A stretch of DNA of 64,000 nucleotides from Erythrobacter tepidarius (GTDB taxonomy: Bacteria > Pseudomonadota > Alphaproteobacteria > Sphingomonadales > Sphingomonadaceae): assembly GCF_002155695.1 (NCBI RefSeq), contig NZ_MUYJ01000006.1:62001-126000 (forward strand). Direction: 5' to 3'. The translations under genes and the position numbers were made by a program. Shown here one piece after another: positions 26,147 through 36,270 of the stretch. Positions within the stretch are counted from its first letter, which is position 1. Each line of letters begins with the position of its first letter. Below the pieces are notes generated by a model that saw only the letters and a program-made list of their open reading frames with translations, ran no database searches and was not told the DNA's origin.

Positions 26147-26869
26147 TCAATACATGTGCTGCCCGCCGTTGATGCTCATGGTCGAGCCGGTCATGAAGCC
26201 GGCGTTCTCGCTGGTGAGGAACGCCACGCCGCGGGCAATCTCCTCGGCCATGCCGAGCCGGCCGACGGGGATCTTGGCGACGATCTTTTCCAGCACCGGC
26301 GCAGGCACGGCGGCGACCATGTCGGTGTCGATATAGCCCGGCGCGATCGCATTGACCGTCACCCCGAACTTCGCGCCTTCCTGCGCCAGCGCCTTGGTGA
26401 AGCCATGAATGCCGGACTTGGCCGCGGCATAGTTGACCTGACCGTACTGCCCGGCCTGACCATTGATCGAGCCGATATTGACGATCCGCCCCCAGCCGCG
26501 CTCGCGCATTCCGGGGAAAGTCGCCTTGGCCATGTTGAAGCACCCGCCGAGATTGATGCGCAGCACCTCGTTCCAGTCTTCGAAGCTCATCTTGTGGAGC
26601 GTGGCGTCGCGGGTGATCCCGGCGTTGTTGACGACGATGTCGATCGGGCCGAACTCGGCCTCGATCGCCGCGCAACCGGCGAGGCAGGCCTCGTGATCGC
26701 CCACGTCCCAGCGCCTGGCGGGAATGCCGGTTTCCGCAGTGAAGGCGGCGGCCTTCTCGTCATTGCCGGCGTAATTGGCGATGACCATGTGGCCCTGCCG
26801 CTTGAGCCGCTTGCAGATCGCCTCCCCGATCCCGCGCGTTCCTCCGGTGACGATGGCAACCCGGCCCAT
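26147..26869 (-). CDS. phbB: Acetoacetyl-CoA reductase (PhaB/PhbB)
   Basis: This 240-residue short-chain dehydrogenase has nucleotide-binding TGGTRGIG at 8-15, NNAG in VVNNAGITRD, and catalytic Ser-Tyr-Lys within INGQAGQYGQVNYAAAKSG. The C-terminal SINGGQHMY ending is typical of PhaB, which reduces acetoacetyl-CoA to (R)-3-hydroxybutyryl-CoA with NADPH for polyhydroxybutyrate synthesis. FabG is the main alternative, but GITRDATLHKM and the C-terminus favour PhaB. No phaA or phaC is adjacent. Confidence 0.9.
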   Translation of the reverse strand: MGRVAIVTGGTRGIGEAICKRLKRQGHMVIANYAGNDEKAAAFTAETGIPARRWDVGDHEACLAGCAAIEAEFGPIDIVVNNAGITRDATLHKMSFEDWNEVLRINLGGCFNMAKATFPGMRERGWGRIVNIGSINGQAGQYGQVNYAAAKSGIHGFTKALAQEGAKFGVTVNAIAPGYIDTDMVAAVPAPVLEKIVAKIPVGRLGMAEEIARGVAFLTSENAGFMTGSTMSINGGQHMY

Positions 26870-27003
26870 GGCATTCTCCCCTTTGCGTTGCGCTTTCGGG
26901 AGGTAGCCTAGCGCGCCCTTTCCCTTAGGGAAAGCAGGGAATAGCTATGCGGTGGGAAGGCTGCGCGCGGTGGGCAGAGGCCGCCCGTCAGACCGGCTCA
27001 GGA

Positions 27004-27762
27004 TCAGAACTTGATCTGGGTGCCGACGTAAACGGCCTGACTATCCTTGACCGAATTGGTCAGCGGATCGATCCTTTCGCGCTCCTGCGAGTAGCGCACG
27101 CCCGCCATCACGTTGAAGTTGGGCGAAAGGCGGAAGCTGCCGCCGACGCCAACCGTCTGCTGCCCGATCGAATCGAGCGTGTTGGGCGAACGACCGGCAA
27201 TCTCGCGGTCTTCAAGCTCGATGCGCGGCTGGAGCCGGCCCGGCTTTTCGGCGGTCTGCGGGGCCGCAGGCTTGAACTGCGCCAGATCGGGCAGGGCCAT
27301 GCGGCGCACTTCGACGGGCAGCTCGATCGGGCGCGCAAAGCTGCGATAGCCGCGCGCCGCGCCGAGCTGGAAACGGCTTGCGTCGAGGCCGCCAAGCCCA
27401 ACGCCGCGGCCCGGTACCGCCTCGATCGCCTTGCGCACCGAAATCGCACTGGCGGCATCGCTGTCGACCCGCACCGCGACTGTCACCGTGCGCTCCCCCG
27501 CGACCGGAGTCGCCCCGGCGGGGGTGAAGCGGATGCCGTGCGTGCGCGCCTTGTCAGCGATGCGGGCGGCAAGCTCGGGATCGACCGCGGCCGGGGTAAA
27601 GACATTGAGGCCCATCGCCTCGAACGAACGCGATGCGAGCGGCGCGCTCTTGCCGACGAGCGCAAGGCCCGCGCTCGGCACGGCGAAGGCCAGCGCGCCG
27701 CAGACGGCCAGCAGCGTCAGCTTGCGCTGCGCCCTTGCTGTGCTGTCGGCCTTGCGTGCCAT
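27004..27762 (-). CDS. Hypothetical envelope protein with C-terminal beta-strand tail
   Basis: The 252-residue protein has an N-terminal hydrophobic segment (about 15-36) that may be a signal anchor. The middle is Ala/Pro-rich. The C-terminal 50 residues (VGVGGSFRLSPNFNVMAGVRY and a last VYVGTQIKF) alternate like outer-membrane beta strands and end in Phe, typical of an outer-membrane signature. I do not recognise a family. A monocistronic unit is likely; a 7-bp inverted repeat lies just upstream. Confidence 0.65.
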   Translation of the reverse strand: MARKADSTARAQRKLTLLAVCGALAFAVPSAGLALVGKSAPLASRSFEAMGLNVFTPAAVDPELAARIADKARTHGIRFTPAGATPVAGERTVTVAVRVDSDAASAISVRKAIEAVPGRGVGLGGLDASRFQLGAARGYRSFARPIELPVEVRRMALPDLAQFKPAAPQTAEKPGRLQPRIELEDREIAGRSPNTLDSIGQQTVGVGGSFRLSPNFNVMAGVRYSQERERIDPLTNSVKDSQAVYVGTQIKF

Positions 27763-28100
27763 GGCGGTGCCTGCTTCCTTCTGTTTTGTTGCTGCTGTCA
27801 GGCATCTGCCTGAACATAGGCAACCTTAACCCGCGATGAGTCGCGCGGTGAATCCCGTCAAGTGATAGGCGCGCGCCTGCTGCTTGCAATGCCTTGCCGC
27901 AGGGGAAACCGGATTCCCGATCCACCTGTGGCCGCAAGCACACAGAATCCGCCCCGCGCCCGCCCATTTGCGGTTCAGCCGGGGTAAAGCCGGCCGGGCC
28001 GACGTTCCTCCCCCCGCGATCACCCGCGCATCGGCGCTTGCCGCAACGGCGTTGGGGGTTATAGAGCGTCAGGCACACAGACGATGAGGATTTTCCGGCA
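27763..28100. other. Divergent intergenic region with candidate promoters
   Basis: This 338-nt gap separates the divergent hypothetical gene and the DUF3576-leuS operon. It contains an inverted repeat TCAGGCA-TC-TGCCTGA at 27798-27813, 36 nt upstream of the minus-strand start, and a promoter-like pair near its right end. No coding frame is convincing. Confidence 0.5.
28038..28065 (+). promoter_or_regulatory. Candidate promoter of the DUF3576-leuS-lptE-holA operon
   Basis: TTGCCG (28038-28043) and TATAGA (28060-28065) are separated by 16 nt, a good sigma-70-like pair for this group. The start codon lies 36 nt downstream of the -10 element. Confidence 0.5.
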
Positions 28101-28568
28101 GTGACACGCGCCAACCCCGCCCAATTCCGCCCTGCCCTCCGCCGCACCCTGACCGCTGCGCTCACCGGCGGTGCGCTGCTCGCGCTTGCGGCCTGCGGCG
28201 GATCCGATCGGCCGCGCACCGAACTGGCGGCGGCCCGGATCAACACCATCGGTGTCAACGCCTACCTCTGGCGCGCGGCGCTGGAAACGGTGAGCTTTGC
28301 CCCGCTGCTGCAGGCCGATAGCAACGGCGGCGTGATCGTGACCGACTGGTATGCCAACCCCGCCAACCCGAACGAGCGGGTCAAGCTGACGGTCACCATC
28401 CTCGATCAGGATCTGCGTGCCGATGCCCTGCGCGTCGCAGCGAGCCGCCAGGTGGCCGAGGGCGGCAACTGGGTCGAAGCCCCGGTGCAGGCCGCCACCG
28501 TGCAGAAGCTCGAGGACATCATCCTCACCAAGGCGCGCGATCTGCGGCGCCAGGCGCTGGCTTCCTGA
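28101..28568 (+). CDS. DUF3576 domain lipoprotein
   Basis: This 155-residue lipoprotein has lipobox LALAAC with the modified cysteine near residue 32. The DUF3576 core reads INTIGVNAYLWRAALETVSF, GGVIVTDWYANPANPNERVKLTVTILDQ, and ends with a basic helix. The function is unknown; its fixed position before leuS in alphaproteobacteria makes an envelope role plausible. The start is a GTG directly after the candidate promoter region. Confidence 0.85.
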   Translation: MTRANPAQFRPALRRTLTAALTGGALLALAACGGSDRPRTELAAARINTIGVNAYLWRAALETVSFAPLLQADSNGGVIVTDWYANPANPNERVKLTVTILDQDLRADALRVAASRQVAEGGNWVEAPVQAATVQKLEDIILTKARDLRRQALAS

Positions 28569-28611
28569 CGCCGCTCGCACCCCGAGTTCACGCTACTTCG
28601 GATAGCACCGC

Positions 28612-31134
28612 ATGACTGAAACCCGTTTCGATCCGTCCGTCGCCGACGGGCGATGGCAGCGTGCATGGGAGAAAGCGGGCACCTTCACCGCCGATTCCCG
28701 CAGCACCAAGCCAAAAAGCTATATCCTCGAGATGTTCCCCTACCCTTCCGGGCGCATCCACATGGGGCACGTGCGCAACTACACCATGGGCGACGTGCTC
28801 GCCCGCTATCAGAAAATGCGCGGGTTCGAGGTGCTGCACCCGATGGGCTGGGACGCCTTCGGGATGCCGGCGGAAAACGCCGCGATGGAAAAGGGCGTGC
28901 ATCCGGGCGGCTGGACGCGGGCGAACATCGCGCAGATGAAGGCGCAGTTGCAGCGCATCGGCTTCGCGCTCGACTGGACGCGCGAATTCGCCACCTGCGA
29001 TCCCGAATATTATGGTCACGAACAGGCGCTGTTCCTCGATCTGTATGAAGCGGGCCTCGTCTATCGCAAGGAATCGACCGTCAACTGGGATCCGGTCGAC
29101 ATGACCGTGCTCGCCAACGAACAGGTGATCGATGGCAAGGGCTGGCGCTCGGGCGCCGAGGTCGAGAAGCGCAAGCTCAACCAGTGGTTCCTCAAGATCA
29201 CTGATTTCGCCGATGATCTGCTGGAGGGCTTGGAGGAGCTGAAGGACTGGCCCGAGAAGGTGCGCCTGATGCAGGAAAACTGGATCGGCAAGTCGCAGGG
29301 GCTGGAGTTCAGCTTCGAGCTTTCCGATGGCGGCAAGCTGGCGGTCTATTCGACCCGCCCCGACACGATCTTCGGGGCGAGCTTCTGCGCCATCGCCGCC
29401 GATCATCCGATTGCACAATCGCTGGCGGGCGATCCGGAAATTGCCGCCTTCATCGACCGGTGCAAGAAGGGCGCGACCACCGCCGCCGCGCTCGAAACCG
29501 CGGAAAAGCTCGGCTACCGCACGCCGATCACCGCGCGCCACCCCTTCACCGGCGCTGCTCTGCCGGTGTTCATCGCCAACTTCGTGCTGATGGAATACGG
29601 CACCGGCGCGGTGATGGGCGTGCCGGGGCATGACCAGCGCGACTTCGAGTTCGCCACGAAATACGGCCTGCCGATCCTGCGCGTGGTCGCCGCCGATCCC
29701 GCCCAGGCCGGCGCGCCCTTCGAGGGCGCGGCCGAGGTCGGCGACGGGGTGATCGTCAATTCCGCTTTCCTCGATGGCATGACCGTCGCGGCCGCCAAGG
29801 CCGCCGTGATCGCCCGCGCCGAGGCGGAAGGCTGGGGCCGAGGGCGCACCGTGTGGCGGCTGCGCGACTGGGGTGTCAGTCGCCAGCGCTATTGGGGCAC
29901 GCCGATCCCCTTCATCCATTGCGATAGCTGCGGCGTGGTGCCGGTGCCGAAGGACCAGCTGCCTGTCACCCTGCCCGAGGATGTCAGCTTCGACATCCCC
30001 GGCAATCCGCTCGAACGCCACCCGACCTGGAAGCACGTCGCGTGCCCGAAATGCGGCAATCCGGCGCAGCGCGAGACCGACACGCTCGACACCTTCGTCG
30101 ATTCCTCGTGGTATTTCCTGCGCTTTGCGAGTCAGCCCACCGACCAGCCCTTCGACCCGGAAGAGGTCGCCAAGTGGCTGCCGGTCAAGCACTATATCGG
30201 CGGCATCGAACACGCGATCCTGCATCTGCTCTACGCCCGCTTCTGGACGCGGGCGCTGGCCCGCATCGGCAGGCTCGCCGTGAAGGAGCCGTTTGCCGCG
30301 CTGTTCACCCAAGGCATGGTGACGCACGAAACCTATAGCCGCATCGACGCGAGCCGGGGCGTTCCGGTGTTCTTCGGCCCGGAGGAAGTCGCGCGCACTT
30401 CCGAAGGCGCAACCCTGCTGGCGGACGGCGCGCCCGTCGATGTCGGCCGCGTCATCAAGATGTCGAAGTCGAAGAAGAACGTCGTCGATCCGGATGCGAT
30501 CATCGCCCGTCACGGGGCGGATGCGGTGCGCTGGTTCATGCTCTCGGACAGCCCGCCCGAGCGCGACCTGCCTTGGTCCGACGCCGGGATCGAGGGCTGT
30601 GCGCGCTTCGTGCAGCGCTTGTGGCGCCTGTTCAGCGCCCATGATGCCGCGGCCGAGGGGGAGGACAAGGCCTTGATGCGCAAGACCCACCAGACGATCG
30701 CGGCGGTGGCCGCCGATATCGAGGCGCTGGGCTTCAACAAGGCGGTGGCGCGCATCTACGAGCTGACCGGCGCGGTCGAGAAGGCTGCGCCCTCGGCCAG
30801 CCGAAGCGCAGCCATTCGGGCGCTGGTGCAGCTCGTCGCGCCGATGATGCCGCACCTGGCCGAGGAAGCCTGGGAGAAGATGGGCGGGCAGGGCCTGATC
30901 GCCGACGCGCCCTGGCCCGAGGTCGATCCCGCGCTGCTGGTCGAAGACGAGGTCACCATCGCCATCCAGCACATGGGCAAGCTGCGCGACACCGTGACCG
31001 CGCCCAAGGGCGCATCACGAGAGACGCTTGAGACGCTGGCGCTGGCCTCGCCCAACCTGCAACGCTCGCTGGATGGCGCCGCGGTGCGCAAGGTCATTGT
31101 CGTGCCCGACCGATTGGTCAATATCGTCACCTGA
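28612..31134 (+). CDS. leuS: Leucyl-tRNA synthetase
   Basis: The 840-residue class I synthetase charges tRNA-Leu. The HIGH-type motif HMGH lies at 50-53 and KMSKS at 616-620. The editing domain has [11 protein letters not shown] and the later [20 protein letters not shown] at the start of the catalytic core and a zinc-type CDSC/CPKC pair are also present. Length is normal. It overlaps lptE at its stop by 1 nt. Confidence 0.98.
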   Translation: MTETRFDPSVADGRWQRAWEKAGTFTADSRSTKPKSYILEMFPYPSGRIHMGHVRNYTMGDVLARYQKMRGFEVLHPMGWDAFGMPAENAAMEKGVHPGGWTRANIAQMKAQLQRIGFALDWTREFATCDPEYYGHEQALFLDLYEAGLVYRKESTVNWDPVDMTVLANEQVIDGKGWRSGAEVEKRKLNQWFLKITDFADDLLEGLEELKDWPEKVRLMQENWIGKSQGLEFSFELSDGGKLAVYSTRPDTIFGASFCAIAADHPIAQSLAGDPEIAAFIDRCKKGATTAAALETAEKLGYRTPITARHPFTGAALPVFIANFVLMEYGTGAVMGVPGHDQRDFEFATKYGLPILRVVAADPAQAGAPFEGAAEVGDGVIVNSAFLDGMTVAAAKAAVIARAEAEGWGRGRTVWRLRDWGVSRQRYWGTPIPFIHCDSCGVVPVPKDQLPVTLPEDVSFDIPGNPLERHPTWKHVACPKCGNPAQRETDTLDTFVDSSWYFLRFASQPTDQPFDPEEVAKWLPVKHYIGGIEHAILHLLYARFWTRALARIGRLAVKEPFAALFTQGMVTHETYSRIDASRGVPVFFGPEEVARTSEGATLLADGAPVDVGRVIKMSKSKKNVVDPDAIIARHGADAVRWFMLSDSPPERDLPWSDAGIEGCARFVQRLWRLFSAHDAAAEGEDKALMRKTHQTIAAVAADIEALGFNKAVARIYELTGAVEKAAPSASRSAAIRALVQLVAPMMPHLAEEAWEKMGGQGLIADAPWPEVDPALLVEDEVTIAIQHMGKLRDTVTAPKGASRETLETLALASPNLQRSLDGAAVRKVIVVPDRLVNIVT

Positions 31135-31634
31135 TGCGCAAGGCTCTCGCCCTCCTCACCTGTCTCGCCCTGCCCGCCTGCGGCCTGTCGCCGATGTATG
31201 CCGGCAGCGGCTCGGCCAGCGTGGCGCAGGGGCTGGCGGCGGTCGATGTCCCGGCAATAGCGGGACAGAGCGGGTGGCTGGTGCGCAACGCGCTGCAGAA
31301 CCGACTCGGGGTCGCGGGCCGCACCACCCCGGCCTATCGGCTCGACGTGCGGCTCGACGATTCGCTCGAAGCGCTGGGCGTGCTCAACGACGATACCATC
31401 AGCCGCGAGCGCCGCATCCTGCGCGCGCGCTACCAGCTGGTCGATATCGCCACCGGCGCGATCCTGCTCGATGCCACCGCCGGTTCGGACGCGGGGATCG
31501 ACGTGGTCAGTTCCGAATATGCCACCATCGCCGCCGAGCAAAAGGCGCTGGAGAACCTCTCGCTCGAACTGGCCGAGCAGATGGTGACGCAGATAACGCT
31601 GGCGCTGCGCAGCCACGCCAGAACGGCGCGATGA
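31134..31634 (+). CDS. lptE: LPS assembly lipoprotein LptE
   Basis: This 166-residue lipoprotein has lipobox LALPAC followed by GLSPMYAG, the standard LptE opening (G-x-x-P-L/M-Y). LptE forms the outer-membrane LPS insertion complex with LptD. The rest alternates strands and helices with RRILRARYQLVD as the recognisable core. Its place between leuS and holA is conserved in proteobacteria. Overlaps are 1 nt with leuS and ATGA with holA. Confidence 0.92.
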   Translation: MRKALALLTCLALPACGLSPMYAGSGSASVAQGLAAVDVPAIAGQSGWLVRNALQNRLGVAGRTTPAYRLDVRLDDSLEALGVLNDDTISRERRILRARYQLVDIATGAILLDATAGSDAGIDVVSSEYATIAAEQKALENLSLELAEQMVTQITLALRSHARTAR

Positions 31635-32695
31635 AGCTCAAGAACAGCGATTTCACCCGCGGCCTGCCCCCCGGCATCGAACGCCACGCGATCTTCTTCT
31701 TCTGCGGCCCGGACGAGGCCGGAGCAAACGCCGCCGCCAACCGCCTCGTCGCCGCTCTGCCCGACGCGGGCGAGCGGGTCGAGCTGAGCGGTGCCGACCT
31801 GAAGAATGATCGCGCGCGGCTGGGCGACGAAGCGCGCTCGATCTCGCTGTTCGGCGGCAAGCGCCATATCTGGGTGCGCGCCACCGGCGACGAGGCGCAT
31901 GACGCGCTCGAAACGCTGATCCAGACCAGCGAGGCCGGGGCGGGCGAAGCGGCCCCGGTGATCATCGTCGCAACCTCTGCCACCGACAAGTCGCGCACCG
32001 CCAAGCTGCTGGAAAAGCGCAAGGATGCGGTGGTGGCGATGTTCCACCCGCCCGAACTGAAGGACGTCGCGCAGGCGGTGCGCGGCATGGCCGACGCGGC
32101 CGGCCTCAGGCTCGGCGGGGATCTGGCCGAACGCATCGCGCGGGCCGCCGGGCTGGACCTGCGCCTCGCCCAGTCCGAGATCGACAAGCTCGCGCTTTAT
32201 TGCGGGGCCGATCCGCAGTCGCCCCGGCCGGCCACGCCCGAGGATCACGCCGCGATCGGCGCGGCCACCGAGGAAGATGGCTTCGCCCCACTGGTCAACG
32301 CCGTGCTCGGCGGCGAGCTGGCGCGGGTCAGCAGCGAGATCCGCCGGATGCGCGAGCTAGGGCTCAATCCGGTCGGCCTTGTGCTGGCGCTGCAACGGCG
32401 TGCGGCCCAGCTGGCCCAGATCATGGCGCACCTTGGCCCGCGCGGTTCCCTCGACCAGCTCGACAAGGGCGCGGAACTGCGGCTCGGCATCTTCTTCAAG
32501 GAGAAGCGCAACATCCGCGTGCAGTACGACCGTTGGCGCCAGCCGGCCCGGCCCGGCGGACAGGATACCCGGCTCGACCGGCTGATTCCGCGCCTCATCG
32601 CGCTGCACCGCACCCTGCTCGCCAACAGCCAGGCGGCCGAGTTGCTGCTCGCCCAGGAACTGGCCGAAATCGCGCGGTTTGCGGCAAAGCGCTAG
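31631..32695 (+). CDS. holA: DNA polymerase III delta subunit
   Basis: This 354-residue clamp-loader subunit opens the beta clamp. The N-terminal domain has ELSGADLKNDRARLGDEARSIS-type sequence followed by LFGGKRHIWV, the HolA pattern for an inactive ATPase domain. The C-terminal part contains VGLVLALQRRAAQLAQI and the final helical bundle. The start at 31631 overlaps the lptE stop. It is the last gene of the operon. Confidence 0.92.
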   Translation: MKLKNSDFTRGLPPGIERHAIFFFCGPDEAGANAAANRLVAALPDAGERVELSGADLKNDRARLGDEARSISLFGGKRHIWVRATGDEAHDALETLIQTSEAGAGEAAPVIIVATSATDKSRTAKLLEKRKDAVVAMFHPPELKDVAQAVRGMADAAGLRLGGDLAERIARAAGLDLRLAQSEIDKLALYCGADPQSPRPATPEDHAAIGAATEEDGFAPLVNAVLGGELARVSSEIRRMRELGLNPVGLVLALQRRAAQLAQIMAHLGPRGSLDQLDKGAELRLGIFFKEKRNIRVQYDRWRQPARPGGQDTRLDRLIPRLIALHRTLLANSQAAELLLAQELAEIARFAAKR

Positions 32696-32833
32696 GGCGG
32701 CGAAGGGCGCGAAAGGGCTGAACGGTTCTCATTATGTGACAAGCTGCATTTCGCAGACGCACAAAAGCATCTTTTCTATGTAATGTTGCCTAGGTATTGC
32801 CCACAGGGGTCGCGCCTTTGGGGGAAGGTCCGA

Positions 32834-34237
32834 ATGAACCGCTTGACACCGAAACTTGTGGAATCGGTTCGGCACGAGAATGTCGAGAAGGTGCTCGTGC
32901 CCTCGCTCGAACGGCGTCGCCTGCGCACCTATGTGCTGCTGCTTGTGGCTGACGCTATCCTGTTCAACCTAAGTTTCGCGTTTGCCAGTCTTGTGTGGGA
33001 AGGCCGCTGGGCCGAACCGCGCGCGATGCTGGCCGCACAGGCGATGCTGCCGGTGTTCTACACGATTGCCTTTTACAATGGCACCTACGGGCTCAATAGC
33101 CTCGCCGACTGGCTGTACGCCACCCGCAAGGCGCTGATCGCATTGCTGATCTCCGCCGGTCTCATCAACTTCGTCGCTTTCTACACCAAGTCCAACGAAG
33201 ATTTCTCGCGCGCCGGGGTTACGCTCGGGCTGATGTTCACCGCGATCATGCTGGTGGCGGTGCGCCGCCTGGTCGCCGGGCTGGTGAAATGGCGCTGGAA
33301 CGGACGGATCGCGAACCATCTGGTGATCGACGATGGCGGCTCGGGCTTTCCCTATCCTGGGGCGATGACGATTTCGGCCGCGGAATTCGGCTTCGATCCG
33401 GCCAGCCATGATCCTTTCATGCTCGATCGCCTCGGCAAGCTGCTGCGCAACCAAGATCAGGTGGTAGTGAGCTGCCCGCGCGAACGGCGCGAGGACTGGG
33501 CCTTGCTGCTCAAGGCGGCGGGAGTCCATGGCGAGATCGTGAGCGAGCCGGCCCACAGCCTCGGCGCGCTCGGGGTGCACCGTTACGAGGATCTCGACCG
33601 CACCACGCTGGTGGTCTCCACCGGGCCGCTGCGACTGCGCGCGCGGATCATCAAGCGGGCCTTCGATACGCTGGTGGCGGGTGCTGCGCTGATCGTGCTG
33701 TGCCCGCTGATGCTGCTGGTGGCGGCGCTGATCAAGCTCGAGGACGGCGGCCCGGTGCTGTTCGTGCAGCGCCGGCTGGGGCGCGGCAACGCCTTCTTCG
33801 ACATGTACAAATTCCGCTCGATGCGCGTCGAGAGGCTTGACCACGACGGCAAGTGCTCGGCCTCGCGCGACGATGACCGCGTCACCCGGATCGGCGCCTT
33901 CATCCGCCGCACCAGCATCGACGAGCTGCCGCAGCTGATCAACGTGCTGAGGGGCGAGATGTCGATCGTCGGCCCACGCCCGCACGCGATCGGCAGCCAG
34001 GCGAACAACAAGTTCTTCTGGGAGGTGGACCGCAAGTACTGGCAGCGCCACTGCCTCAAGCCGGGCCTGACCGGCCTCGCGCAGGTGCGCGGCCACCGCG
34101 GCGCCACGGCCCGCGAGCAGGACCTCACCGACCGGCTGCAATCCGATCTCGAATATATCGCGCAATGGTCGCTGCTGCGCGACATCGAGATCATGCTCAG
34201 GACGGTTAGAGTCCTGAGGCACGAAAACGCTTTCTAG
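32834..34237 (+). CDS. Polyprenyl-phosphate sugar-phosphate transferase (exopolysaccharide/O-antigen initiation)
   Basis: The 467-residue membrane protein has several N-terminal hydrophobic segments, a CoA-binding-like central domain, and a C-terminal bacterial sugar transferase domain (PF02397). That domain has KRAFDTLVAGAALIV as its membrane hairpin, MYKFRSMRVE, RRTSIDELPQLINVLRGEMSIVGPRP, and PGLTGLAQV. It transfers a sugar phosphate to undecaprenyl phosphate. The ATG at 32834 follows GGGGGAAGG closely and was preferred to one at 32783. A 138-nt AT-richer leader precedes it. No other polysaccharide genes are in the window. Confidence 0.92.
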   Translation: MNRLTPKLVESVRHENVEKVLVPSLERRRLRTYVLLLVADAILFNLSFAFASLVWEGRWAEPRAMLAAQAMLPVFYTIAFYNGTYGLNSLADWLYATRKALIALLISAGLINFVAFYTKSNEDFSRAGVTLGLMFTAIMLVAVRRLVAGLVKWRWNGRIANHLVIDDGGSGFPYPGAMTISAAEFGFDPASHDPFMLDRLGKLLRNQDQVVVSCPRERREDWALLLKAAGVHGEIVSEPAHSLGALGVHRYEDLDRTTLVVSTGPLRLRARIIKRAFDTLVAGAALIVLCPLMLLVAALIKLEDGGPVLFVQRRLGRGNAFFDMYKFRSMRVERLDHDGKCSASRDDDRVTRIGAFIRRTSIDELPQLINVLRGEMSIVGPRPHAIGSQANNKFFWEVDRKYWQRHCLKPGLTGLAQVRGHRGATAREQDLTDRLQSDLEYIAQWSLLRDIEIMLRTVRVLRHENAF

Positions 34238-34248
34238 CGCGGCTTGGG

Positions 34249-34821
34249 CTAGTTCTTGTCGCGCCGCGGGACGGTGAAGCTGCCCGTCACCCGGCCCTTG
34301 CCCGCGCTGCCTGAGCCTGCGCTGCCCGCCGCGCTGCCGTCGACGCTCGACAATCCGCTGGCAAGGTCGATCACCAGCCGCCCGCCATTGAGCGTGTCGC
34401 TCCCGCGCCGCAGGCGAACATTGCCGGCCATGGTGATGACCCGGCGGTTGAAGTCGTAGATCGCGTTGTCGCCGCTGGCGCGCTCGTCGCCGCGGGTCAC
34501 TTCGACCCCGCCCGTGGCGGTGATGCGCTGGATGGTCAAGGACCCGGCATCGGTGAAATTGACCAGTGTGCGCGCCGAGCGAACCGTGAGTCCGGCCTGC
34601 TCGATCACCACATTGCCCGACAGGATCACGCGGTTCTCGCGATCCTGCAACTCGATCCGGTCGGCGGCGTAATTGACCGGCGCGGTGGAATCATGGCTGG
34701 CGATGCCCTGCGCGTGCAAGGCCATGCCGCCCGCCAGCACGCTGGCAATAGCAAAGCCGCCCGCACCCCAGACCAGCGCGATACGGTGCAAGGAACTACG
34801 GCGAGGGGTGTGGGTGGTCAT
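34249..34821 (-). CDS. lptA: LptA, periplasmic LPS transport protein
   Basis: This 190-residue OstA-like protein has an N-terminal signal/anchor (about 15-40). The beta-jellyroll pattern follows: NYAADRIELQDRENRVILSG, VTRGDERASGDNAIYDF and RRVITMAGNVRLRRG. LptA bridges LptC and LptD across the periplasm. The start is GTGATG with the lptC TGA inside it; I took the ATG. A low-complexity Gly/Ser/Ala stretch near the C-terminus is lineage-specific. Confidence 0.92.
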   Translation of the reverse strand: MTTHTPRRSSLHRIALVWGAGGFAIASVLAGGMALHAQGIASHDSTAPVNYAADRIELQDRENRVILSGNVVIEQAGLTVRSARTLVNFTDAGSLTIQRITATGGVEVTRGDERASGDNAIYDFNRRVITMAGNVRLRRGSDTLNGGRLVIDLASGLSSVDGSAAGSAGSGSAGKGRVTGSFTVPRRDKN

Positions 34822-35489
34822 CACGGCATCCTCAACTTGCCAGGAATCATGGTCAGGCGCGCATTGCCCTCGAGCGTCAAGCTGCGCGCGCCAAGGTCGG
34901 CGCGGATCGAATCCGCAGAGAAGGTACCAGCCGGAACCTCGCCGGAAACGCCCGCATCGCCGCGCATCAGCTTGGCCCTGAGATCGACCGAGACCCCGCG
35001 CGCGACCATCGCGTAGCCGTCGCTCGCGGTCAGCCGCACCGGGCCGTCGATCGCCACGGTCTCGGCATTGATGTCATAGGTGCCGCCCGCGGCGCTGAGG
35101 CGCGCCGGGCCATCGGCCAGCACCATCTGCGCCACCAGGTCCCGCATCCGCACCAACCCCTCGGCACTGGAACGCTGCACCGCCTCGCCCGCCATCAGCG
35201 AGAAGGGGCGGCCCCGGTTGTCGCGCCCGCGATACATGGCGTTATCGACCGACAGGCGTTCGTCGATCAGCGCGACCTTGTTGCGATCGAGCAGGAAGCT
35301 CACCTCGCCGCGCGGCGAGAGCGGCGTGATCACCATCAGCGCGGCGACGATGCCCACCGCCATCGGCAGGGCGCGGGCGAGGAAGGCCACCAGCCGGTCA
35401 TGCGTTCCGCCCGGCGCGGCGAAATGCTGCCGCCGGCTGCGCAGAGCGCGGGCCTCGCTGGTCTCGGTCTCGGGGTGGCTGCTCAGCAT
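34821..35489 (-). CDS. lptC: LptC, inner-membrane LPS transport protein
   Basis: The 222-residue protein has one membrane anchor (about 39-58) and a long N-terminal cytoplasmic stretch. The periplasmic LptC fold has VDNAMYRGRDNRGRPFSL and GGTYDINAETVAIDGPV. It takes LPS from LptB2FG to LptA. The lptC-lptA pair downstream of the RNase D-like gene is a standard alphaproteobacterial layout. lptB is not visible in the window. Confidence 0.9.
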   Translation of the reverse strand: MLSSHPETETSEARALRSRRQHFAAPGGTHDRLVAFLARALPMAVGIVAALMVITPLSPRGEVSFLLDRNKVALIDERLSVDNAMYRGRDNRGRPFSLMAGEAVQRSSAEGLVRMRDLVAQMVLADGPARLSAAGGTYDINAETVAIDGPVRLTASDGYAMVARGVSVDLRAKLMRGDAGVSGEVPAGTFSADSIRADLGARSLTLEGNARLTMIPGKLRMP

Positions 35490-35504
35490 GGCCGCGCTGC
35501 CTCG

Positions 35505-36125
35505 TCAGGCGTGGGCGAAGATATCGGCGTCGGGCCAGCCAGCCAGATCGAGCAGTGCGCGCGTCGGCAGGAAATCGAAGCACGCCTGCGCCAGCTGCAC
35601 CCGCCCCTCGCGTTCGAGCCGCAGCATCAGTTCGGCCTGCAAGCGGTGGAGATAGCGCACGTCGCTTGCGGCATATTCGCGCTGCGCCTCGGACAGCACC
35701 GGCCCGCCCCAGTCGGAAGACTGCTGCTGCTTCGACAGGCTCTCGCCGAGCAGTTCCTCGACGAGGTTCTTGAGACCGTGGCGATCGGTATAGGTGCGGG
35801 TCAGGCGGCTGGCGATCTTGGTGCAGAACACCGGCCCGGCCATGACCCCGAGATAGTGCTGGATCGCGGCGAGATCGAAGCGCGCGAAGTGGTAGATCTT
35901 GAGACGCGCCGGATCGCCCAGCACCGCCTTCAGATTGGGCGCGTCATAACTGCTGTTCGGGCCGAAGCGCACCAGATGCTCGTCGCCCGAACCGTCGGAC
36001 AATTGCACCACGCAAAGCCGGTCGCGCGGGGTGACAAGCCCCATCGTCTCGGTATCCACCGCGATCGCGCCCGTGCCGGCGAGCACGCCGGGGGACAGGT
36101 CTTCCTCGTAAAAATACACAGCCAT
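35505..36125 (-). CDS. Ribonuclease D-like 3'-5' exonuclease
   Basis: The 206-residue protein contains a single DEDD exonuclease domain. AVDTETMGL gives D and E, KIYHFARFDLAAI the second Asp, and YAASDVRYLHRL the DEDDy Tyr-x3-Asp site. No HRDC domain is present, so it is shorter than E. coli RNase D (about 375). It probably trims RNA 3' ends. It lies 15 nt upstream of lptC and may be co-transcribed. Confidence 0.88.
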   Translation of the reverse strand: MAVYFYEEDLSPGVLAGTGAIAVDTETMGLVTPRDRLCVVQLSDGSGDEHLVRFGPNSSYDAPNLKAVLGDPARLKIYHFARFDLAAIQHYLGVMAGPVFCTKIASRLTRTYTDRHGLKNLVEELLGESLSKQQQSSDWGGPVLSEAQREYAASDVRYLHRLQAELMLRLEREGRVQLAQACFDFLPTRALLDLAGWPDADIFAHA

Positions 36126-36270
36126 GGTGCCCGCCCTACGCCGATTGGGGAAAGAGGGGAAGGGGCCAGTAGCGCCGCGCGAGCAGGTGACCTAAGTCAC
36201 CGTGGCAGAGCGCGGTCGGGGCAGTTCAGGCGACACCTCCCGATCGCGCTCGCCTGCGAGGGAGTCCAGG

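Noticed and set aside
28588..30972. A 794-codon minus-strand frame opposite leuS
   Set aside because: Antisense shadow of leuS in GC-rich sequence; no motifs or ribosome site.
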